From Cyclina sinensis (lineage: Eukaryota; Mollusca; Bivalvia; Venerida; Veneridae), in contig JAAONU010000001.1 of NCBI GenBank assembly GCA_012932295.1, positions 2,046,001 to 2,110,000 on the forward strand: a stretch of 64,000 bases of DNA, given 5' to 3'. Positions 46,790 to 59,082 of this stretch are shown in pieces; positions within the stretch are counted from its first letter, which is position 1; every line of letters starts with the position of its first letter. Below the pieces are notes generated by a model. It saw nothing but the letters and a program-made list of their open reading frames with translations. It was not told the origin of the DNA and did no database searches. The position numbers and the translations under genes are program-made.

Positions 46790-47330
46790 ACAAAAATATC
46801 TCCGAATTGGCTCAAGACGTCCCTTGAATTATTTTGACTACAGCAATTGTCTGTCTGTCTGCCTGTCTGTCTGTCACAAAACTTGCTTTGCCATTTTATC
46901 AGTCGATCATGATAACTTAATGTTGGCTATGTTTGCCGTAATTAATATTTCTTCATCAAACTTTACAGTTCTATTTCCTATGACAACAGGATCATGATGA
47001 GGTAAAGATCTCATTTGACCAAGTTATGCCCCTTGATGTAGATTCTGTGACATCAGGTTCAGGATAAATTGACAACCTGTTACATTTGTTAGGTTATGCT
47101 CCCTTTTGTACTTGGGGTTTTTTTTTATATATAAAAGGTTACTGCTTACTGTAGCTTTGACATTTCTTAATATTTTTTATCAAACTTCCTTATTATATTT
47201 CTTATCATCAGCCAACATGGTTGTGATTTAGCAATATCACAACTCCAATAGTTATGTTTGTTGTACTTAGTCAAGCATGCTGTCATTCATGATGGACTTG
47301 TTATTTTTATTCTGTCCATGTACCTGAAGG
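46790..47330. repeat. GTCT microsatellite and degenerate repeat
   Basis: A GTCTGTCTGCCTGTCTGTCT run at about 46850-46873 is followed by units sharing ATCAAACTT...TTTCCTATGACAACAGGATCA-like text and GTTATGCCCCTT. A similar phrase order is found at about 51070-51560. Confidence 0.45.
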
Positions 47331-47464
47331 CAACAGAAGTGTTCATCTGAAAAGCATCAAGTCTTGATTAATAAAATTGTCATTAATAAGTGAATTCTTC
47401 TTGGCCTTCTTTTTAAGTTTTTAAATGCCAGTTAAGTTGCTCTCATATATTTATTTTTTAACAG

Positions 47465-47575
47465 GATTGGGTAGGAAACCATGCCAAAAAATCAGTGGAC
47501 GACATAACACATATCCAAAAGCTGTCTTCTCACGCGGTTTGACAGCCTTTAACTGCTTTGTAAATGAGAAGAAAG
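47465..47575 (+). CDS. Candidate exon B of a chromodomain gene
   Basis: 111-bp exon after acceptor TTTTTTAACAG, with donor GTATGG, phase 1 in and phase 1 out. It encodes LGRKPCQKISGRHNTYPKAV, then SRGLTAFNCFVNEKK. The R-G-L-T-A-F-N-x-F-V pattern resembles the opening helix of HMG-box-like domains, but this is tentative. Phases fit candidate exons A and C. Confidence 0.55.
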
Positions 47576-48301
47576 GTATGGAACAGTTCTTTTTACCTTA
47601 GAATCTGATATAAACCACTATTGTAATCACTGATCCGATCGAGAATGTGTTAATGTTACTGTTGCATTTTATTTTGTGCTGAATTTAAAAAGAAGATAAT
47701 TTGGATGCACATCAAAATTAGGAAACATTGCAATAAACACTGCAACATATTGTTCTAGACTGAAAATGAGGAATTAGGTGATCATAACTATGCCTCACAT
47801 TTCTATTGTTTTCACTGAGGCCATTTTTTTTTTATATTTTGGTTTACTGATTTTTTTCAAAAAAAGGTAGGGTAGGAGGAGGGAAAAAAAAAAAAAAAAA
47901 AAATCTTGATTAAAAAAAAACAAAAAAACATCGGAAAGTCTTCTTATTTCTATTTATTCCTGAATACTGTATATATGAATATTTTAATAATGTATTCAGT
48001 CTTTACTGTGAAGAAACCAAGGAAAATGAGCCGTTCATACGGTACATTTTCAGTAAAATCGGCGTTCAGAATTTTTTTTTCCTGAAAATTTTTTTTTTTT
48101 TTTTTTCATTTTCCAAAATACAGGGTCGGCGGGTCTGTAAACCGAAAAATATAAAAATAATGGCCTGATGAACATTTGAGGCAAAATATTTATGAAGTGC
48201 TTTTAAAAAGATCAGTACCGATATATTTATTCCATTGGTAAAAGATAATATATTAACACCATTTATTGAAAGTTTTATTATATAATATTTGCCTTTCTTA
48301 G

Positions 48302-48462
48302 ATGACCTTGGGTCTATGGACACATGGTCTAAGGCATGGAACAGCTTGGATGATACTGAAAAAAAAGAAGATATAAGGAGAAAGCTCAAGAATCTCATGG
48401 AGCAATTTAATGGTGATGAGAAAAGGGCTTGGAAGCAACTTTTGAAAGAAGTTTATTTCAAG
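48302..48462 (+). CDS. Candidate exon C of a chromodomain gene
   Basis: 161-bp exon after acceptor TTGCCTTTCTTAG, with donor GTATTT, phase 1 in and phase 0 out. It encodes DDLGSMDTWSKAWNSL, DDTEKKEDIRRKLKNLMEQF and WKQLLKEVYFK, a charged, helical stretch. With exon B the order W...W-x-L-x(3)-EK... could be a divergent HMG-type helix bundle. I do not recognise the protein. Splicing in phase 0 into the next acceptor at 50502 gives only ILSLLRNF and a stop, so either the product ends there or the following exon is frameshifted. Confidence 0.55.
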
Positions 48463-48774
48463 GTATTTCTTATTCATGACTTAAAAGTTCTTCATGTATC
48501 TTGTAGTTTTATATTGTCCATGATACAGAACAATGATGATTTTTGTTAAGCATGCTTTAAATCTGTGTCTTTTGAAGAATAATATGATGAGTTATGTAAA
48601 TCATTATGTAGTTGGAATCACACCAGTGAAGTTACAATATTGAAGTCGAATAAAATTGATATAAGTTTAAGCTCAAACAAGCCTATATGTAAATAAATTA
48701 GTATGCTCTTGACTGCAGTTCTGCACATTTTATCATTTTTGATCACTCATCAGCGCATTTATAATCCATCTATA

Positions 48775-49930
48775 TCCCCTCACAACATGGGGTGTTTATA
48801 GAGTCGCTATTGTCTGTCCATTTGTATGTCTGTAGATCCTAGAATCTTGTGTCACTGGTCATTTACTATCTGTTCGATATCTTGCAATATTTGAAATCAC
48901 ACAGTTCCCCCTCCCCAAAAATAACTTGACATCAAGCTTTTCATTCTAGTATAGAGACAAATTCATACCTTTCCCCTTGCACATTGTTTTCCAAATAGAA
49001 ATTTCATTTCTTAACTTTAACTTTCTTATGATTAAAGATTTCAAAGTAACTTGGCTAATGTGATGACCAGAAGAACAAGATCTGGTGTGCCAAGCCTCCT
49101 ACATGTAGGTCCAAGTAAAAGTAATTAGAAATGGAATTTCCAGTTACAGAGATTGCCTGAAACATAACTTTGCAAACGTTCATCTAAATTTGCAAAAGTA
49201 TTGCACACAAGTCCAATCCCCCTTGATTTAGTCTTAAGGGCACTGTTTTTCTAAACATAAGAATTTTTGTTTTCGTAGTATATTGTCAACGTTAAAAATT
49301 TTCACCATCAATTGACAGTGTGTCACAAGCAGAACCCTGCCCTCAGTGTCAAACTCACTGACTGAAAATAGAAATTTTATTTCTTGAGGGTAAAGTGTGC
49401 AAGAACCATATTAAATACAAAATTTTTATTTATGGTGCATATTACCATATGAATTTGTCTAAATAATTACCATGATGAGATGATGTGTCACACACAAGAC
49501 CCAGTGTCCCAGGTCCAGAGTCAAGGTCAAAATTACTAAAAAACTAAATTTTTTGTATCTGGAGCTTGTCGGAAGGATAACTTTGCATTTCTTGGCCTAA
49601 ATGATAATCTAAATAAGTTTGAGTGTCATTCATAAAGTCCAGCCTCCTAAGTCAAAGGTCACTCTTTGATGTCAGCTTACAGTTATGAAGACCTGCCATT
49701 AATTAAAGAGTTTGATCCAGATGGGTCAGTCCTTCCCCCTCCCCCCTTTGACCCCTTTCCAATGACCCCCACCGATTTTTTTCATTTTTTTTTTAAATAT
49801 ATACATACTTGACCCCCTCCCCCTCCTTGATTTTTTTTTTCATTTTTTTATCTTATATGACTCGGAACTTGCCCTCCCTCACTCAAATTATTTTCATTTG
49901 AGCCTCTTGTTTGACTTGACTTATAATTTA
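48775..49930. repeat. Degenerate tandem repeat in the chromodomain-gene intron
   Basis: Diverged units of roughly 150-190 bp share TGTGTCACACACAAGACCCA-like and AGGTCCAGAGTCAAGGTCA-like phrases (near 49070, 49310, 49480, 49620). They resemble the array at 59.2-60.2 kb in phrase order. Edges are unclear. The 49730-49860 stretch holds CCCCCTCCCCC and T-rich runs. Confidence 0.5.
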
Positions 49931-50501
49931 TTATCCAGCACTGAGAAATGTGGAGCATGCTGTCTGTAGACAGGTCTTGTTTTCCTTCAGTTGTGAATCA
50001 TAGTTACTGATGGTAAGCGGTGTGACACATTGATCTAAGAGGCGTGGTTACATTTAAAACTGCTCACAATTTATTGGACTGTGCACAATGTTTGAAGTTG
50101 TGACAATAAGTAGCATGCATGTTTTGCCACGATAAAGCCAATGACTTATCGTTACATAAAAGCATCCTGTCATTGGCTTGTCAACATGGCTGTTGCAACA
50201 GTCATTCCAAAAGGCCTTAATATCACAAATTCTTGCTCATAATTTTGGTAAAAATGGGTATCTGTGTGTGTTAGTATAATATTTTAATCAATATTTGATT
50301 GGGTCCATCTTGGTATGAAGAACATTTAGATTGTTTAAAGTAAGAGATCACACACTTTAAACAACCCAAATGTTTTCCATACCCAAGTGAACACCATCAA
50401 ATGTCAATTCAATCTTTGAATAAAAAAATGGGGTCAGTTGACGGCTGACATATTATATTCATTTTAATTCTCTGAACCCACTTTTATTGATTCTTTTCAG
50501 A

Positions 50502-50689
50502 TACTTTCACTGTTGAGAAACTTTTAAAGGAGTGAAAAAACGACGAAAAAGACAGTATCTAGTTCAGTGGCTGGGTTACAATGAACCATCATGGGAGAAT
50601 GCCAGCAACATTTCTGATTGCTTAATTAAAGATTTTAAGAAAGATAAAAAGACATTAAAGAAACACTATTCATTAACAACATACCTATA
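50502..50689 (+). pseudogene. Chromodomain-encoding exon, frame broken
   Basis: The plus-strand frame KKRRKRQYLVQWLGYNEPSW, then ENASNISDCLIKDFKK, is a clear chromodomain second half (YLVxWxGYxxxxWExxxNI). Its first strand, TVEKLLKE (about 50511-50534), is in another frame and meets TGA; a 1-nt loss near 50530 separates them. Neither frame is the one entered from exon C in phase 0. After the domain the frame runs KKHYSLTTYL to a TAA at about 50689, followed by AT-rich sequence with AATAAA (about 50906) as a possible poly(A) signal. Chromodomains bind methylated histone tails in gene silencing or end retrotransposon integrases; which applies here is not decided. Confidence 0.7.
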
Positions 50690-52640
50690 ATCAGCATTTA
50701 ACAATGATAAAAACTAATTTCTTGGTCAACAGTCGACAATGGTATTTTGTTTCACATTTAAAACTGTGGTATCATTATATTTCATGCAGGTTTAATTTTT
50801 TTCATATTTTGCACTAGAATTAGATTTGTAAATCAAACTGCAGCATATTGTAACTGAGTAATATCGTAACTAATGAGAACAATTTATGTAAATTCGTTTG
50901 TAAAAATAAATTATATTTCAGTATTTGATTTGACTAGACAAACGTTTGTGTGGAGCCATTACAATACATGAACATAATGTCCACAGTATTTTTGCTGAAG
51001 AGAAATACAATTGTGTAGAAAATGATGTGATGTTTAAGTTACAATGTATATCAATTATTTAGGTTTCTCATTGGTTGCAAACACTTATTGTTGCCTTAAG
51101 CTACCTTTTTTCAACATTCTTTCATCAAACTTCTACGAATATTCCTTAAAACAACATGATCTGGATGTAGCCAAATTATTAGAGTCATTGCCATATTTGA
51201 TACAGTTATGCCCATATTAGGCCTATTTCTGCTACAAAAACTTAGCACTTATTACAACATTGTAACGTTTCTTCAGCTTTCAAATGATATTGCTGATGAC
51301 AACAGTAATATCATGTAGCCAAAATCTATTGGTCAGATTCACATTGACAGAATTATGCAGCTTTTAGTACCTAGATTTTTTTTAAACTGAATGTTGGCTT
51401 AAACTTTGCAATTTATTCAACAAATTTTCAAATTACATTCTTCCTTATGACCACCGAGTCGTTATATTGTCAAAAGCTATAGGTCAAGTCACATTTGATA
51501 AGAGTTACCCTCAAAGGAAAATGACCATGTTAGTGAAAACCCCTTCCACTTAAGCAGTCTACAACCTGTTTTTGACATTGATTAAATAATTATTAAAAGT
51601 ATTGAAGCCTATTTTTGTTTTGAAAATGTTGATCAACATTAATTTCCAGTAGCTATCAGAATTTGTTGGCTTGGTCAAAGCAACTAATACATCAGGGACC
51701 TTTATCACTTAGTGATAAGATACAAACACTATATAAACTAATAATTGGAGAAGCAAATAGGTTACTGGTGTGATGTATATATTTAGATTTTATGAAAATT
51801 TGTCTAGCTATTGACATGAAATGAAATTCACTGCTAAATTTGTTAGAAGAACCTCTGGTTCATTTAAGTTCCTTTGTTAAGTAAATTGTTGTACGCTAGT
51901 GGGCTGGTAGTGTATTACTGTTTAAGATGTTAAAATAGAAGGTAATGAAACATAATTTTTCAAAATACAATTCTGTCACACCATGTTGATGATTTTGGCA
52001 TAATTCTAGTATTAATACATATTATTTTGTCAACATCTCATTGCTTTTGAGGTAACAAAAATAAGCCTTTTTTTGAAGAAAGTATACTTGCATTACTCTT
52101 TCATCTTCAGAGGTCATTTAACTCATCTTTTGAAATTGTGATTTCCTAAGAAACTTTAGTACATAGTGTCATTTTTTTTATTTCTTATACATGATCTGAT
52201 ATCTAACAATTGATGACATGTCAACAGGTATTAGTAGAAAAAATAAGAATCTAATTCATTGCTTTGAGTTCTGCTTGTTGTTGTTGTTTTTTTTAATTGA
52301 TAGTAGCGCCTTTGTATTTGTATTATTTCTTATTGTCTGCTTGATGACAAAATAAAAATGCAGAAAAATTAAAATCATTTTGTAGTCCATTGTCACATGG
52401 TACAATTGCATAAGTAATTTATATTGATCTGTGTAAATTGAAAATGGTTTACAAGTGGATCATTGACATATCATGTATTAAGTGTTAAATACTATATAAT
52501 CTTTCATTTTGCAAAGATGGATGACTCCTACTATGAACTGGGACTCACGAGACTTAAAGACTGAATTTAAAAAGTTCAAAACTCATGCAATTTATGTTTG
52601 GTGGACCTCTCAATAAAAAGAATGAAGAAGAAAAACTGAA
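50690..52640. other. Downstream AT-rich sequence, no gene seen
   Basis: 3' flank of the chromodomain region. The 51060-51560 part has diverged repeat phrases like those at 46.9-47.3 kb. No exon is supported. Confidence 0.4.
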
Positions 52641-52649
52641 ATACTTAAT

Positions 52650-52805
52650 GCTGTGGGTCGATGGAAAGGGAAAAAAAGGAAAAGTGAAAACACATTTAAG
52701 TGTAATGGCTGTGGGTAGGTGAAAAGGGAAAAAAAGTGAAAACACATTTAAGTGTAATGCTGTGGGTCGGTGAAAAGGGAAAAAAGTGAAAACACATTTA
52801 AGTGT
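52650..52805 (+). repeat. Short tandem array, unit about 55-60 bp, three copies
   Basis: GTGAAAACACATTTAAGTGT followed by AATGCTGTGGGT and GGTGAAAAGGGAAAAAA occurs three times, the first imperfect. The 136-codon minus-strand open frame over it (CVFTFFPFHRPTA repeated) is a by-product. Confidence 0.8.
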
Positions 52806-53089
52806 CCATAAAAGTAAGATAAATAACTGCTTCTTCGGTATTCCTACATGATAATAAATATGGTCATGGTTAACCATCAAAACACTGATCAATAACTTAT
52901 AATACTTGGGCGAATTGTTCTCAAACATTGTAGAATGGATTAGCATGACAAGTAAGTGTCCCAAATGATTATGAGGACAAGGTCATGGCGAAATTTAGTG
53001 CTGCTCAATACTCGGTATAAAAAGGCTGTGCCTTGTGTCCTCAGCATGCATGGTCATGAAAGTATATGACCCTTATCGATGGTATCAAA

Positions 53090-53219
53090 CACAGGAGCTT
53101 GAAATTATATTGTTGGTCATTCAAGAGTCGAAACTTTAAATTTAGCTTCATTTACTGTAGAACTAAGAAATACAGTTTCTAATATTGAAGGACTAAAAAC
53201 ACAATTTCAAACTCCTGTG
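53090..53219. mobile_element. Palindromic MITE family 3, copy B
   Basis: 130 bp with ends CACAGGAGCTTGAAATTAT and CAATTTCAAACTCCTGTG. It is flanked by exact 8-bp GTATCAAA duplications (53082-53089, 53220-53227). The 8-bp duplication and CA...TG ends fit a hAT-type transposase acting in trans. Same family as 46548-46705. Confidence 0.9.
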
Positions 53220-53227
53220 GTATCAAA

Positions 53228-55977
53228 TGTCCGCAAACATGGTAGGTTTGTTTGTAATAGAAAATCTGTCAGAGCAATAATAGTAGAACTCTGAGCCTTG
53301 GTGTGATCAGACTTGGTAGGTTGTGAAAATGGTACCTTCATTCTTTATTTACATAACCATACAATAAATGAACAGGGAATTATCGATGAAAGTCATAAAA
53401 GACGATACAGTTGTCATTTTTATGTAATTAGATGAAACGGGGAACTTTTTCTGTGGTATCATTTCATTTCGCTTGGGTTTAATTTTAGCGCTCGGGTTAA
53501 TTTAAACAGTACGCTAAACTTTGCCATAAAATGTTGTTCCAAGTACGTATCCGAATATGCTTACTATCCGAATAGGAAACACTTGGATATATTTACTTTG
53601 CCCACATCGTTGTCCCAAGGCAGTTGGTTGAATCAAAACAAGTTTTAATAGATAACGCAGAATTTAAGCGAATAGTATTTCGTTTGAATATGAATCCAAC
53701 TGCAACTGAATCACCGTAAAAATGTGTCTTCTTATGCAGGTCGGGCATTTTAATAAAATTAATGTCGTTGTCATCTTATACAGTTCCTGCGTTCATTTTT
53801 TACGAGGAGAAAAACAAACTTTTATTTATTTTGTCAAATAACTTAAATTGAGTGACACTTTGTATAACTGGAATGTGTAATTGAGACAAACAGCGGTCAA
53901 TTATATCCGTTAATTGTTGAGCAAATGGTACAAGCAACTTAGCAGGCCGAAATAAACAACGATATGATAATTGATGAACAAAGGGTGCTATTTTTGACAC
54001 AGGGCTAGCTCGCTCAATCAAATAAACAGAAGAAACTGTAGAAAGGGTGGCCAAGACTGAATAGAACATTGACAGTGCATTTGACAACTTGTATTCTACA
54101 AAAAAATGAATTTGCGCGAAATTACATCCGCGCGAAATAGTCATTTTCGGCGTTGCGCGACTTTTCGTGCCATACCACAGTAGGTGCGACATATTCTACA
54201 TTTCATTGAGATATTTCAAAGAAATATTCACTATGCTATCTGGCCCCATGGGTATCTGCACCAGAATCTTAGGCAATCACTCCTGATTGATTAAAGTGCC
54301 AATTTCATAGCATTTCTACACTTTTTAAATATTTTAAAATAATTTCCGTTTTAATACTCGGATCAAACGCATTTAGCTCCGAGCTATCTATTGACTGGTA
54401 TTAACTATCAGCATCTGGGTGTGCTAACTACGACGTGGTCAAGGCATCAAAATAAAGAAAATTACAAAATACTCGTGGTACAAGCTTGCGTATTAAATAG
54501 AGACTATAACCATGATCAACATTAAAAATGAATTTTAAGGGAAAAGCCCATTGGTGGGGAAAAATGAGTAAAGTATATCGCTTGGACTGAGCCGAAAAAT
54601 GTTCTAGTTCAAAGTTGGATAAGCTGGTTATGTTAGAAAGTTTGAAGTGGCAAAATGTTTAAAGGACAACGCAAAACTATATAAGAATATATGTTCTCTC
54701 AAAGACATTTGCACACAGATAACAAAACTGAAACTTTTGAAATCGGACAAAAATTGCATCTGAAGTTACAAAACTTATGCTCAACGGAAGATGCCACCTT
54801 TAAAGTTTATGATGTCATAAACACTCGATTTGTATATTCATAGCCAGTTTTATAACAATGCGCGCGTGCTCTTAGGCATTTTTCAACTGATCTACTAAAA
54901 ATTACTGATGCACACCGTGAATACGGGATAATAGTGGTTGTCTTACTAAGTATTTCTGAATATGTTATATACAGGTATTGTATTATTTACATTGTAAACG
55001 AAATGGCGACTAATTTCCATACTTTTGCACAAATGAAGTAATTATTTAAAATTTTCAGAAGTCAGTTTTGACCGATTCTCAAAATTCTCAAGATTTGAAC
55101 AGGATTTGATAAGCTCTACATTTGAGAATATTGAAGCTCTGTACGGATCAGTAAGCCTTATTGAAATGCTTACTTTTCATATTATATAGTTTTATGTCAG
55201 AAAGAACCGATTAACCAGTTATAATGTAGCGTTAACAAAAGTAAATTACGGTCTACATCATCCACTCCGAACTATATGGCAGCTTTAGTTCTTTCGACGA
55301 TAAAATTAATTTGTGGTTAAAAATAAATACGTTCATGTCTTTTTCTTGGTGTTTAAGTTTATCCTTCTCTTTCGAATGTGCCAAGCAGAAAACAAAATAG
55401 AATCTTACTAATGTTCAAGCTTGTTGAAAGACCTGTTTCATTGTAGATTGCGAAAATGTTTGAATATCTCAAATGTTTCTCCTCATCCTCACGATTTGCG
55501 AATAAAGTGACATTATCGCTTTTCAGGCGTTCACTAATTGGTCGTCATGATCATACAAGCCTGAAATCAGAATGTCTCACTCTGTCTCTACAATACGACT
55601 ATGTGCTAATTTCATTTTCATGCTAATGCCTGTTGCTTTTCTAGCCGATTATGACGACATATTAAGATATGTTGTTGACTTGATGATCAGATTCGTTTCT
55701 AATGTTACTTTCATATATTTATTTCATTCATATGGACAATGTTTGGTTACTAAAAACCTGTAGTACTGTCTATATTGTACTAGTTGCTGGGCAACAATAT
55801 AAATACCGTTGTTAGGTGTAAGACCCCATATACTATACTAAATGTATTGTAGATGATGCATGATAACCAAAACAAATAAGGTTAGTAACTAGAGGTACCG
55901 TCATTGAATTGTCGAATTTACCAAACTGAGATCAGAAACAGTACCAACGAAACAAGAACTGTCACTGTAAGATGAAA
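53228..55977. other. Intergenic, no gene supported
   Basis: A 130-codon minus-strand frame at 53800-54192 (contains VPFAQQLTDIIDRCLSQL) has no recognised domain. A 63-codon frame at 55572-55763 starts with a hydrophobic LCANFIFMLMPVAFLA, possibly a leader, but has no partner exon. Neither is called as a gene. Confidence 0.4.
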
Positions 55978-56641
55978 ATGCCCCCGAATGTGGTGCTTTG
56001 ACCTTTTAGCTGATAACCAGTCATTCAGGGGTCAAGGTCAAATTAATATAGGTCAGTGGGAAGGTCTTATCCAAAGGGGGTTGTGTCCAAGTATGAAGTA
56101 ATTCCATTTACTTATAAGGAAGTTAAAGGCAATGTTAAAGTTTTTGGACAATTGGATCTTCAAGGTGAAGGTCATTCAGGGGTCAAGGTCAAACAAATAT
56201 AGGTCAGTGGGAAGGCCTTGTCCAATGGGGTGTTGTGTTTAAGTATGAAGTGTATCCACTTACTAATTGGAAGTTATGGCCAAATATTAGTTTTTGGACA
56301 ATTGGATATTCAGGGGTCAAGGTCAAATAATTAAAGGTCAGTGGGAAGGACTTGTCCAAAGGGGTGTTGTGTCCAAGTATGAAGTAAATCCACTTACTAA
56401 TAAGGAAGTTATGGGCAATGTTGAAGTTTTTGGACACTTTGATCTTCAAGGTAAAGGTCATTCAGGGGTCAAGGTCAAACAAATATAGGTCAGTGGGAAG
56501 GCCTTGTCCAAAGGGGTGTTGTGTCCAAGTATGAAGTAAATCCACTAACTAATAAGAAAGTTATTGCCAATGTTAAAGTTTTCGGATGGACTGACGGATG
56601 GACAGTTCAAAAACTATAATTATGCCTCCCTTCGGGGGCAT
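55978..56641. mobile_element. TIR element with internal 135-150 bp repeats (family C)
   Basis: Ends ATGCCCCCGAA (55978-55988) and TTCGGGGGCAT (56631-56641), an exact 11-bp inverted repeat; the right end is part of a hairpin GCCTCCCTTCGGGGGC. Inside are four units with CAGGGGTCAAGGTCAAA (near 56027, 56176, 56311, 56463) and GTCCAAGTATGAAGTAA. The last unit leads into GGATGGACTGACGGATGGAC before the right end. Non-coding. Confidence 0.85.
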
Positions 56642-57065
56642 AAAAAGTATGATAGTATTTATTAGTGTTGGGCATTACTGAATGGACATTGTCTAACTGT
56701 TTCTCTGGTATAGGTGTGGCTGTGTTCTGATTTACCTTACTCTGTGTAAGATATATAGATATTCACATCTATTTTCTACTCAAACAAAAGAAAACGATTA
56801 CTCCAAACAAAATTTATTACAATAATTATATATATATGTTCATTTTTTTCACACTGTTATCATAAAAATAACTAAAACTGAAAATAACATTGCAAACATG
56901 TACTTTTTACTAAACCAAGCTCCTCTGAAATAATTATATCCTTTTTTAAATTTAGTATGACGTATAACCGACGAATAAATTGAACTCAATATCTGTAGAC
57001 ATGGTCATTATTTGAATGCCAAGTTGCTCTTCAATTGCAATTTAAAAAGAACAAACAAAACAAAA

Positions 57066-58064
57066 CAAGAAGGCCATAATGGCCCTTGATCACCTACCTT
57101 AGTATGACTGCTTTTAACAAAATTGTTATGGACCTGGTTAATTGACACCAGATGACCAATATTCGAACTTGACCTAGAAATTACTGAAACAACTTTTCTG
57201 ACAAATTTCCAGGTTATTTGGACTGAAAATGTTACCTCTAGGGTGTTAAAAAGTTTTTTCAATATTTGGGCTCTATGACCTAGTTTTTGACCCCAGATGA
57301 CCCATATTCAAACTTGAGCTAGAAATCATCTAAACAAACCTTTCTGATAAATTTCTAGGTTATTCTGACTGTTAATGTTACCTCTAGAGTGTTAACAAGG
57401 TTTTTCCATATTTTGGCTCTATGACCTAGTTCTCGAACCCAGATGACCCATGTTGAAATTGTGCTAGAAGTAATCAAAACAACCTTTCTGACAAATTCTC
57501 AGGATGTTTGGACTGAAAATGTAACCTCTGGCTTGTAAACAAGGTTTTTCCATATTTGGGCTCTGTGACCTAGTTTTTGACCCCAGATGACCCATAATCA
57601 ATCTTGAGATAGAAATTATCAACCTTTTTGACAAAATTCCAGGTTATTTGGATTGAAAATGTTACCTCTAGAGTGTTAACAAGGTTTTTCCACATTTGGG
57701 CACTGTGACCTAGTTTTTGACCACAGATGACCAATATTCAAACTTGACCTAGAAATTATTTTAACAACCTTCTCTGACAAATCTCAAGGATATTTGGACT
57801 GAAAATGTTGCCTCTGGATTGTTAACAAGTTTTTTCTATTTTTGGGCCTTGTGACCTAGTTTTTCATCCAAGATAACCCATGTTCGAACTTGTCCGAGTA
57901 ATCACTAGGACAAACATCCTGACTAAGTTTCATGACAATTGAGGCAAAAATGTTACCACTAGAGTGTTAACAAACTAATTGTGGACGGACGACAGACGGA
58001 CGACACACAAAAGGCGATGACCACAAAAGCTCACTTTGTCACTATGTGACAGGTGAGCTAAAAA
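57066..58064. mobile_element. Minisatellite-bearing hairpin element, family B, copy 1
   Basis: The left end CAAGAAGGCCATAATGGCCCT is near-palindromic and is followed by TGATCACCT. The body has about six units of roughly 115-145 bp with TTTGGACTGAAAATGTTACC, GACCTAGTTTTTGACCCCAG and ATGACCCATATTCAAACTTG. The right end has a GGACGGACGACAGACGGAC run, then the hairpin AGCTCACTTTGTCAC...GTGACAGGTGAGCT and AAAAA. Non-coding. Confidence 0.82.
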
Positions 58065-58126
58065 CAGATGCACTTCCTGTTAATCAGTTTTATGCTGATG
58101 ATACAATGTTGTACAAGCAGGACTCA
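58064..58126 (+). pseudogene. Non-LTR reverse transcriptase scrap (YADD motif)
   Basis: 21 codons in one frame read LPVNQFYADDTMLYKQDS, the catalytic A/C-motif strand of LINE-type reverse transcriptases (F-x-Y-A-D-D-x-x-L-Y). Nothing else of the enzyme is found on either side. It abuts the right end of the family B element exactly, so the element probably inserted into, or truncated, an older LINE. Confidence 0.7.
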
Positions 58127-58229
58127 ATTTACTCACGGGTGATCAGTGCTCACATGCTTTCAAAGTAGGAAATCAATCAGTAACATTATGTGATTCCAGT
58201 TCTTCTTCATCACTGCTTTCCTCATTTAC

Positions 58230-58783
58230 AGTATTTTGTCTTTCAAAATATCAATTTCTTCAAAAATTTCTAGCAAAGTACCTTTATAAATCTCACTTTG
58301 TCTGGATGCAGATTGACTGAAGCAAGGTGTTCATGAACCGAATATGGAATTACATCAGTATTAGTTAAAAATTTATTCTTAACATAAGACATCCAAAGTT
58401 CTTCAGAACTGTAGTGTGCATTGTATAAAAAAGAAATTTTCCCTTTATAATATCTGTGAAGTGATGAATTATCAGTATTTTGGATGGTTTCTAAAATTCA
58501 CTGACTTTGTTTACAAAAATATTCTGCCAGCTTTTCCAAGTCCTTATAAAATTCTTCTCCTCTTTTCAATGGTCTATTAAGTGCAACAGTTCAACTGCCT
58601 CTTGCTGCTGACTGCTTAGAGTAGATTCTTTTAGCTCTTCGTACACATCATAATTTGAAGTCGCTACAGACCTAAACACCACAGGCTCTGTATTCACAAT
58701 ATTGAGATTGGTGAGTTCTCTGTTTATTTTGCTTGTATTGATTTTAAACTGTTTGCTCACTCTTAACCCAACACCTTGACCAT
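58230..58783 (-). pseudogene. Unrecognised broken coding region
   Basis: On the minus strand, after an acceptor ATATTTTTCAG, the frame reads GQGVGLRVSKQFKINTSKIN ... NTEPVVFRSVATSNYDVYEE ... SSQQQEAVELLHLIDH to a stop at 58566. Protein-like sequence continues in another frame: PLKRGEEFYKDLEKLAEYFC, then a stop, and SLHRYYKGKISFLYNAHYSS, ELWMSYVKNKFL and HEHLASVNLHPDKVRFIK down to about 58300. The amino-acid composition is ordinary for a soluble protein. At least one frameshift and one stop break it. I do not recognise the family; a decayed gene or transposon-encoded protein are both possible. Confidence 0.45.
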
Positions 58784-59082
58784 CTGAAAAATATAACAGG
58801 AAATACTGTAAAACAAGTTCAAAAAGAGCAACATGAAGTGGATGCATTATACACCTGTCCCAAAAGCAGTCATGCAGTCATGTTGTTGACCTGTAATAAG
58901 CCAAACCCATTTCTTTCTTTTTTTCATAATATTTTGGCCTGACTGCTCAAAGTTAAGACATGCTGTTCAGATACATGTATATGTGTTATGTTTTTTTTAA
59001 AGGTCATACATATATGTATTTCAATCATGAGGAATTTTCATAAAATTTCTCAACTTTAAAACTAAAATGCCCATGGACAGCA

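Noticed and set aside
52554..52964. 136-codon minus-strand frame
   Set aside because: Covers the short tandem array at 52.65-52.8 kb and is rich in Phe/Pro repeats; no domain.
53016..53025. TATA box (TATAAAAAGG) as a promoter of an unknown gene
   Set aside because: A good TATA match, but no coding exon follows within a plausible distance, so it is not called.
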